From contig CAWFMD010000006.1 in assembly GCA_963816975.1 (NCBI GenBank), positions 62,001 through 126,000 of the forward strand: a stretch of DNA of 64,000 nt, read 5' to 3'. Both the position numbers and the translations under genes were made by a program. This document shows, one piece after another, positions 58,456 through 64,000 of this stretch. Source of the stretch: DASRIA01 sp963816975 (GTDB lineage: Bacteria; Actinomycetota; Thermoleophilia; Solirubrobacterales; JBBDJG01). How positions within the stretch are numbered: the first letter of the stretch is position 1; the number at the start of each line of letters is the position of its first letter. The notes beneath the pieces are model-generated. The model ran no database searches and had not been told where the DNA came from. It saw nothing but the letters and a program-made list of their open reading frames with translations.

Positions 58456-60145
58456 ATGGCAACGAAGGACCAGACGCAGGCTCCGGCAATGCCGAGCGAT
58501 GACGCGAAGCAGCCGCACGGTGGCCTGCTCGTCGCGCGCCGGCTGAAGGCGCACGGCGTGTCCAAGCTGTTCACCCTGTCGGGCGGCCACCTGTTCTCGA
58601 TCTACGACGGCTGCCGCACCGAGGGCGTCGACATCGTCGACGTGCGCCACGAGTCCGCCGCCGCGTTCGCGGCCGAGGGCTGGGCGAAGGTCACCCGCGA
58701 GCCGGGCGTGGCGGCGCTCACGGCCGGGCCCGGAGTCACGAACGGCATGAGCGCGCTCGCCTCCGCGCACAAGAACAACTCGCCGGTGCTGGTGCTCGGC
58801 GGGCGCGCGCCGCAGTTCCGCTGGGGCCAGGGATCGCTCCAGGAAATCGACCACGTGCCGTTCGTCGCGCCGCTGACGAAGAGCGCACGCACCGCCACGT
58901 CGACCGCCGAGGTTCCGGAGTTGGTGGACGCAGCGCTGCAGGCGACGCTCGCGGCTCCGACCGGGCCCGCCTTCCTCGACCTGCCGCTGGACGTCGTGTT
59001 CATGGAGGCCGACGACCCGGGCACCCCGGCCGCGCTGCCCGACGCGGGGGCGCTGCCCGCCGCCGACGGGCGCGAGATCGAGCGCGTGGGCGCACTGCTC
59101 GGCGCAGCCGAGCGGCCCGTGATCATGGCCGGCACCGACCTCTACTGGGGCCACGGCGAGCAAGCGCTGCGCGAGCTGTCGGAGGCGCTGGGCATCCCCG
59201 TCTTCCTGAACGGCCTCGCGCGCGGCTGCCTGCCCGCGGACCACCCCAACTTCTACTCGCGGGCCCGCAGCGCGGCGCTGAAGGACGCCGACGTGGCACT
59301 CGTGATGGGCGTGCCGATGGACTTCCGCCTCGGTTTCGGCGGGAGCTTCGGCGAGCACACGCAGCTCGTCCAGATCGACTCGGCCGACCCCGGCCGCGAG
59401 GCGCCGCGCGCGCTGGCGGGCGCGCTGTACGGCGGGTTCCCGGCGACGCTCGCCGCGCTGCGGCAGGCTGCGCTGGACGCGGGCGGCTCCCCGCAGCGCA
59501 CCACCGCGTGGCGCAACGGTTTGCGCGAAACCGAGGACTCCAAGCGCGCCGCAGAGCGCGAGCAGCTCGACGACGAGCGCGCCCCGCTGCACCCGATGCG
59601 CATCTATAGAGAGCTCGACGACGTGCTCGACCGCGACGCGGTCGTGATCGGCGACGGCGGCGACTACGTGTCGTTCGCAGGGCGCGTGATGAACACCTAC
59701 GAGCCGGGCTGCTGGCTCGACCCCGGGCCCTTCGGGTGCCTGGGCTCGGGCCCCGGCTATGCGATGGCCGCCAAGCTCGCACGTCCCGACAAGCAGGTCT
59801 GCCTGCTGCTGGGTGACGGCGCGTTCGGCTTCTCCGGCATGGAGTTCGACACGATGGTGCGCCACGGCCTGCCCGTTGTCGCCGTGGTCGGCAACAACGG
59901 CATCTGGGCGCTCGAGAAGCACCCGATGGAGTTCCTGTACGGATACTCGGTGGCCGCGGAGCTGATCCCCGAGACGCGCTACGACAAGGTGGTCGAGGCG
60001 CTCGGCGGCCATGGCGAGCTGGTCGAGCGCCCGGAGCAGCTGCGCCCCGCGCTCGAGCGCGCGTTCGAATCCGGGCAAGCCCGCCTGCGTGAACGTGCTG
60101 ACCGACCCGTCCGTGGTGTATCCGCGCAGCGCCAACCTGGCGTAG
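58456..60145 (+). pseudogene. Acetolactate synthase-like ThDP enzyme, frameshift near the 3' end
   Basis: ThDP-dependent enzyme of the acetolactate synthase/oxalyl-CoA decarboxylase group. ATG 58456 with GGGAGGAACG upstream. The catalytic Glu region is DVRHESAAAFAAEGWAKVT, the central domain runs to about residue 350, and the ThDP/Mg2+ motif is GDGAFGFSGMEFD...VVGNN. At 60073-60075 one extra G shifts the frame; removing it gives SGKPACVNVLTDPSVVYPRSANLA and a TAG at 60145, the expected family ending, total 562 aa. As sequenced, the shifted frame runs on to 60183 through the terminator hairpin stem. Everything before the shift is intact, so this is probably one extra base in the sequence. Substrate unknown; no small regulatory subunit is nearby. 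Confidence 0.86.
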
Positions 60146-60166
60146 CAAAGCCGGGATCCGAAAAGC

Positions 60167-60203
60167 GAAGAGGCGGCCGATAGATCTCAACGGCCGCCTC
60201 TTC
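60167..60203. terminator. Strong hairpin terminator
   Basis: Perfect 13-bp inverted repeat GAAGAGGCGGCCG / CGGCCGCCTCTTC with an 11-base loop, 21 bases after the restored stop of the ThDP enzyme. On the minus strand it follows the 6S-like RNA, so it may serve both. Its position just after 60145 supports the restored reading frame, since the shifted frame would run through it. Confidence 0.82.
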
Positions 60204-60235
60204 TAAACAGGCCCCGTCAGGACGGGCAGGGGTAC

Positions 60236-60407
60236 GTGCCTTGGGGGGCCTTAGCGGCTCGAGCAACGGGAGGCGCCGTAAACGATGCGGCAGTGCCCGA
60301 ACCTATGTTGGGAGGTGGGACCCGTTGGTGCAGGTCACATCTTCCCGCGTTCGCATTATGGACCGGCCCGAGGACGTCCTGCAACCGCGAAGCCCCCAAA
60401 CTGGACG
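60236..60407 (-). ncRNA. Structured RNA candidate, 6S-like
   Basis: About 172 nt in the non-coding gap between ppx and the terminator, on the minus strand. The ends form a long closing stem (TTTGGGGGCTT.CGCGG with CCGC.TAAGGCCCCCCAAGG). An internal bubble is flanked by CGGG/CCCG and ATGCG/CGCAT pairs, leading to apical hairpins that include CCCACCT..AGGTTCGGG and GACCTGCACCAACGGGTC. One long rod with a central bubble and an ACCCACCT/AGGTTCGGG arm resembles bacterial 6S RNA, which mimics an open promoter to hold sigma70 RNA polymerase. Boundaries are approximate. I judged this by eye without a covariance model. Confidence 0.5.
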
Positions 60408-60440
60408 TTTATTCCATGCACGGGTGCCTACCTCCCCCGA

Positions 60441-61373
60441 TCATGCAATTTTCCGGGCAGTTTCAGCCGCCTCGATCGCGGCTCCATCGAGGATGTCGTG
60501 TTCGGACACCTCCATCCCACTTAGGTCGAACAGCCTCGTCGCCTCGACCATGATGATCCCGCCGGCGACGATCGTGGGCGCGCGGTCGGGATGCAGGCCG
60601 CGCACGTCGCGGCGCTGCGCCACCGGTTGGCGGGCAAGCTCCGCGAGGATCTGCTCGCAGCGCGCGAGCGAAAGCCCGTGGCCGTCGACGCGCTCGCGGT
60701 CGTAGGGCTCGAGGCCCAGGTCGATTGCCGCGAACGAAGTCGGCGTGCCGGCGACCGCGATGCCATCCTGCGGAAGGGCGCGAACATGCCGTGGCACCGC
60801 GGCCGCGAGCCCTTCCCGCACGGCCGTCCGGCACGCCGCGAGCTGGCCCTCCGTCGGCGGGTCGGCGTGCAGGAAGCGCTCCGTGTAGCGGACCGAGCCG
60901 ATCTGCGTGGACACGAAGAAGTCCACCTTCCCGTCGCTCCCCGCGACCAGCTCCGTGCTGCCACCGCCGATGTCGAGCACCATCACGGGCGCCTCGTACG
61001 GGCGGGCCGCGGTGGCGCCTCGGAACGTGAGGCGCGCCTCGCGCTCCCCGGTGATCGTCATGGCCTCGAATCCGAAGCGCGCGCGCAGCTCCCGCTCGAG
61101 CTCTGCGCCGTTCTGCGCGTCGCGCACCGCGCTGGTGAGCACGGCGACCACGCGTTCCGCGCCGGCCGCGTCGATCGCCGCCCGGTACGAGGCGCACACC
61201 GCGAGCACCCGCGCGACGGCCTCGTCGGCGAGGCGGCCAGCCGCGTCCACGCCTTCGCCGAGGCGCGTGACGCTCGTGCGGCGGTCGAGCTCGCGCACGA
61301 TTCGCCCGTCGCCCACCTGCGCGATCAACATCCGGGTGGAGTTCGTGCCCACGTCGACGACCGCGACGATCAT
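60441..61373 (-). CDS. ppx: Exopolyphosphatase/guanosine pentaphosphate phosphatase (Ppx/GppA)
   Basis: 310 aa, the short actinobacterial form with the Ppx/GppA core only. It begins MIVAVVDVGTNSTRMLIA, the actin-like phosphate loop. TSAVRDAQNG, GEREARLTFRGA and the second loop VMVLDIGGGSTELVAG with Glu follow, then AGTPTSFAAIDL. The HD-type C-terminal domain of long exopolyphosphatases is absent. ATG 61373. It hydrolyses inorganic polyphosphate or pppGpp. Downstream on the same strand lies the 6S-like RNA candidate. Confidence 0.92.
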   Translation of the reverse strand: MIVAVVDVGTNSTRMLIAQVGDGRIVRELDRRTSVTRLGEGVDAAGRLADEAVARVLAVCASYRAAIDAAGAERVVAVLTSAVRDAQNGAELERELRARFGFEAMTITGEREARLTFRGATAARPYEAPVMVLDIGGGSTELVAGSDGKVDFFVSTQIGSVRYTERFLHADPPTEGQLAACRTAVREGLAAAVPRHVRALPQDGIAVAGTPTSFAAIDLGLEPYDRERVDGHGLSLARCEQILAELARQPVAQRRDVRGLHPDRAPTIVAGGIIMVEATRLFDLSGMEVSEHDILDGAAIEAAETARKIA

Positions 61374-61410
61374 GCGCGAGAGTCTGCCGGATCCGGGGTA
61401 GAAACCCATC

Positions 61411-62088
61411 GTGCCCTCCGGTGTTCAATCGGGAGACGTGATCGATCAGGTCGTAAAGCCGCGCCTGCGCGGCGTATCGCACCAGTGGGCGTTCTTCGTG
61501 GCGCTGCTTGCGGGCGTCGTGCTGGTGATCGCGGCGCCGTCGGGTCGCGCAACGCTTTCGGCGGCCGTCTACGCGATCAGTGTGGCCGCCATGTTCGGCG
61601 CCAGCGCGCTGTACCACCGCATCGGCTGGAAGTCGCTCGCCGCGCGGCGCTGGATGCGCCGGCTGGACCATTCGATGATCTACCTGCTGATCGCCGGGAC
61701 GTACACGCCCTTCGCGCTGCTCGTGCTCGACGGCGGGCTGGCCCGGGCCGTGCTGATCGCGGTTTGGGGCGGCGCGGTGGTCGGCATCGGCGTGACGCTG
61801 CTGTGGCCCGATACGCCCAAATGGCTGACCGCCGCCGTCTACCTGACGCTCGGATGGGTGGCGGTGATCGCGTTTCCAAAACTGGCCTCCGAACTGGGCC
61901 CGGTCGGCATCACGCTGGTCGCCGGCGGCGGCATCCTGTACACGGCCGGCGCCGTCGTCTACGCGCTACGGCGTCCCGACCCCGCGCCCGCCGTGTTCGG
62001 GTATCACGAGATCTTCCACGTGCTGGTGATCGCCGCCGCGCTGCTCCAGTTCGTGGCGGTGGCGGCCTACGCGCTGCCCGCCGGCTGA
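61411..62088 (+). CDS. Hemolysin III family (PAQR-like) membrane protein
   Basis: 225 aa from GTG 61411; GTG 61438 is a shorter alternative. Seven transmembrane segments. Family motifs: LRGVSHQWAFFVAL, SALYHRIGWKS, RRLDHSMIYLLIAGTYTPFALLVL and the terminal GYHEIFHVLVIAAALLQFVAV with paired His. These conserved Ser/Asp/His form the putative zinc site of the PAQR superfamily, possibly a lipid hydrolase; the hemolysin name is historical. Divergent from ppx with a 37-base gap; its 3' end overlaps the convergent SRPBCC gene by 22 bases. Confidence 0.9.
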   Translation: MPSGVQSGDVIDQVVKPRLRGVSHQWAFFVALLAGVVLVIAAPSGRATLSAAVYAISVAAMFGASALYHRIGWKSLAARRWMRRLDHSMIYLLIAGTYTPFALLVLDGGLARAVLIAVWGGAVVGIGVTLLWPDTPKWLTAAVYLTLGWVAVIAFPKLASELGPVGITLVAGGGILYTAGAVVYALRRPDPAPAVFGYHEIFHVLVIAAALLQFVAVAAYALPAG

Positions 62089-62531
62089 TCGGCCAGCGTG
62101 CGGGCGAGCCGCCGCCAGCGCCACTGGCGATAGCGGTAGAACAGCTGCGCGTACGCCCACACGAACGGCGTCAGCGGACCGGCCGCGATGTCGACCTCGT
62201 CCGTGTAGTGGCTCTTCCAGGGACCGCGCTCGTCGACCGTGATGCGGTGATTCCACTCCCGCACCGGGCCGCCGTGCTCCGCGGTCACCATCTCGCGCTC
62301 GGCGTCGTCGAGCCGCACGATGTGGATCTCGTGCCGCCACGCGGGAATGCGGCCGAAGAACAGCAGGCGCACGCGATAGGTCTCGCCTTGCGCGAAACGC
62401 CCGGGCAACTCGTCCGCGGCGCGAAACGAGAGCAGGCCCTTGGTCACGTAGCGCAGGGTCTCGGGCTGCTTGACCGTGTCCCACGCGACCGCCGCGGGCA
62501 GAGGAAGCGTCGTCGATACCCGGACGATCAG
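62067..62531 (-). CDS. SRPBCC/polyketide-cyclase-like protein
   Basis: 154 aa if started at CTG 62531. The fold is START/Bet v1-like: STTLPLPAAVAWDTVKQPETLRYVTKGLLSF, YRVRLLFFGRIPAWRHEIHIV, VREWNHRITVDERG and SHYTDEVDIAAGPLTPFVWAYAQLFYRYRQWRW at the C-terminus. There is no ATG, GTG or TTG in frame between the stop of the upstream gene and residue about 30, where a GTG would already cut into the fold. So CTG (or a miscalled base) is the best start. The gene sits 5 bases after the secreted-protein stop at 62537. Ligand unknown. Confidence 0.7.
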   Translation of the reverse strand: MIVRVSTTLPLPAAVAWDTVKQPETLRYVTKGLLSFRAADELPGRFAQGETYRVRLLFFGRIPAWRHEIHIVRLDDAEREMVTAEHGGPVREWNHRITVDERGPWKSHYTDEVDIAAGPLTPFVWAYAQLFYRYRQWRWRRLARTLADQPAGSA

Positions 62532-62536
62532 AGCGG

Positions 62537-64000
62537 CTACGGGACGAAGATGCCCTGCGTCGCGAACAAGGTGTTGGGAGCTGTCGAGGCCACGCCGTCC
62601 GCGCCGCCGTCGTTGACGCGCATCTGGCCCAGTTGCCAGATCGAACGGCGTCCCTCCTTGATCGCGCCGGCTCCGGAGACGGCGTCCGCGGTGGTGTTCA
62701 CCGAGCACGTCGAGCCCACGGTGGTGTCCGCGGTGGCCGTGCACGGCACGGTCACCTTGAACGGCGTGTCCTGCCCGGTGGCGAACAGGGACGGGCCGTT
62801 GTCACGGTCGGTCGTGCGGATGGTCGTCTCGAGCTGCAGCTGTCCCGTGTAGTCGGGAAGTCCGGCGGTGTTCCGGCGCACGTCGGTGACCGAGACGATG
62901 AAGCGGCCGTCCGCCTCGTCGGCGGGAGTGGCTGCATTGCCGACGATGGCGACGACCTTCACGAACCCGTCCATCTTGGCCGGCGCGCCGTTGGCATCGG
63001 GGGAGCCGACCGTCAACTGCCCGGAGGCGAGCCCCGGCGGATTGCACGAGGCGAACGCAAGTGGCGGCCCGTGCGTGCGGTTGCCCGTCGTGCACTGGTT
63101 GTAGGCCGGCACCAGCGACACCCTCGTCGGTGTGGCGCCCTTCGGCCGGGGGTAGCCCGGCGACGAGGGAACGAACCACGAGAACATGATTCCCATCACG
63201 TCGGTCTTTGGTGCGCCCGAGTCGTTCTGGTACTCGCTGTGGAGCTTGATCACCTGGCCCGTGGTGATCGGGATGCCGTCGCTCGGGTACGCCCCACCGG
63301 CCGGGTAGGCCTGCGCCTGACTGCCCGCGGGCAGATGGCTGAAGATCCCGCAGTGGCTGTCCGTGTCGAGATGGCCGTTGCTGCCGTTGCCGGCGCCGAA
63401 GGAGGTGCCGTGGTTGGCCTCCGATCTGCACAGCGTCGCCCCCGCGAGATCGACCGGCGGCGAGTTGTTGGGCGGGATCGGGCCGTAGTACGTGCTCCCC
63501 GATCCGCCGACCAGCTCCGCTGACAGCGCGATCGCGCCGCCGCGCTCCGGGCAGTGGGTCGGGCACCAGCTTGGGTCGATGATGTCGATGTCGTGCAGGT
63601 GGCCGGCCATGCCGATCAACCGGCCGTCGGCCGGCACGGTCCAGTTCACGTGGGTGTCGGAGTAGCCCGGCTGGACCGTGTACTCGGAGTCGCCGCCGCT
63701 GCAGATCGAGTCGATGTCCAGCCACAGCGGCCGCGTGTCGGCCGTTTCGTTGTCCAGAGGCCGCCAGCGGAAGATGATCTCCACGTTGACCGTGCGCGCA
63801 GTCCCCGACTTGTTTACGACATGGATGTTCATGTTCCAGTTCGCGGCCGTGTTCTTGTATCCGAACGGCGTCGGCAGGTGGGTATGCGTGCGCTCGTTGC
63901 CGGCGCCGAAGAAGGGCTCGCTGATCGGGCAGCCGACGCCCGTCTGGGCCGGGTTGAACAACACGAAGTGGTGCAGCAGCATGCCGTTGTCCAGGTTCGC
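62537..64000 (-). CDS. Secreted copper type II monooxygenase-like protein with QGIFVP module, N-terminus outside window
   Basis: At least 487 residues; the frame is open to the right edge, so start and signal peptide are missing. The visible part opens NLDNGMLLHHFVLFNPAQTG, with paired His as in peptidylglycine/dopamine monooxygenases, then NERTHTHLPTPFGY and GMAGHLHDIDI, further potential copper His ligands. Several Cys pairs suggest an exported disulphide-rich fold. The last 205 residues (from RPKGATPTRVSLVPAYNQC to TQGIFVP) match the C-terminus of the propeller protein at 20650. Copper monooxygenase activity is suggested by the His pattern only. Confidence 0.78.
   Translation of the reverse strand, partial: ANLDNGMLLHHFVLFNPAQTGVGCPISEPFFGAGNERTHTHLPTPFGYKNTAANWNMNIHVVNKSGTARTVNVEIIFRWRPLDNETADTRPLWLDIDSICSGGDSEYTVQPGYSDTHVNWTVPADGRLIGMAGHLHDIDIIDPSWCPTHCPERGGAIALSAELVGGSGSTYYGPIPPNNSPPVDLAGATLCRSEANHGTSFGAGNGSNGHLDTDSHCGIFSHLPAGSQAQAYPAGGAYPSDGIPITTGQVIKLHSEYQNDSGAPKTDVMGIMFSWFVPSSPGYPRPKGATPTRVSLVPAYNQCTTGNRTHGPPLAFASCNPPGLASGQLTVGSPDANGAPAKMDGFVKVVAIVGNAATPADEADGRFIVSVTDVRRNTAGLPDYTGQLQLETTIRTTDRDNGPSLFATGQDTPFKVTVPCTATADTTVGSTCSVNTTADAVSGAGAIKEGRRSIWQLGQMRVNDGGADGVASTAPNTLFATQGIFVP

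Overview
The window is GC-rich (roughly 70 percent), densely coded on both strands and has GTG starts and short overlaps. Gene content points to an actinobacterium, most likely of the Thermoleophilia/Solirubrobacterales type. Supporting signs are the dnaX-ybaB-recR-lysC-asd order, secreted proteins with Arg-rich beta domains, NodU-type and Rcp1-type genes, and many GTG starts. This placement is inferred from gene content, not from a marker phylogeny. I see no prophage, CRISPR array, insertion sequence or rRNA.

Layout. 1-5 kb: the end of a site-2 protease, then a class-E-like succinate dehydrogenase operon (sdhA, sdhB, an HdrB-like CCG subunit). 5-13.5 kb, minus strand: the DNA metabolism and amino-acid operon dnaX, ybaB, recR, lysC, asd, followed by a purple acid phosphatase-like enzyme and a secreted Asp-box propeller. 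13.5-25 kb: a membrane glycosyltransferase-like protein, a large-type SRP RNA (272 nt), a secreted copper radical oxidase, tRNA-Val, a secreted tandem-repeat propeller, small ABM/YciI/SnoaL proteins and a secreted trypsin. 25-33.5 kb: a free-standing CarH-like cobalamin photosensor domain, a class A beta-lactamase-fold protein, an mreB/carbamoyltransferase pair, and membrane proteins (two YihY, AI-2E family, CorA). 33.5-39.5 kb: a signalling cluster with a GAF/six-PAS histidine kinase, an Rcp1-like receiver and a receiver-GGDEF-EAL protein whose catalytic motifs are degenerate. 39.6-46 kb: tRNA-Ser(GGA), DUF389, a 19-residue membrane microprotein, a first Baeyer-Villiger-type monooxygenase (BVMO), decayed fragments, a secreted metalloprotease with an apparently leaderless promoter, and tRNA-Ser(CGA). 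46-64 kb: TetR with a 20-bp palindrome facing an SDR plus second BVMO operon, tadA, an epimerase, subtilisin, UspA, a sigma/anti-sigma fusion, tRNA-Leu, a SnoaL-metallo-beta-lactamase fusion, a lipid hydroxylase, mobA, a ThDP enzyme, a 6S-like RNA candidate, ppx and a partial copper monooxygenase-like secreted protein.

Two observations stand out. First, a C-terminal module of about 200 residues ending in QGIFVP is shared by two otherwise unrelated secreted proteins (ends at 20650 and 62537) and survives as a fragment at 43052; I do not recognise it as a described family. Second, six single-base insertions or deletions break five genes between 47.8 and 60.1 kb while coding character continues in the shifted frame. 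That looks more like consensus error, or very recent decay, than biology. I list these genes over their full reconstructed span.
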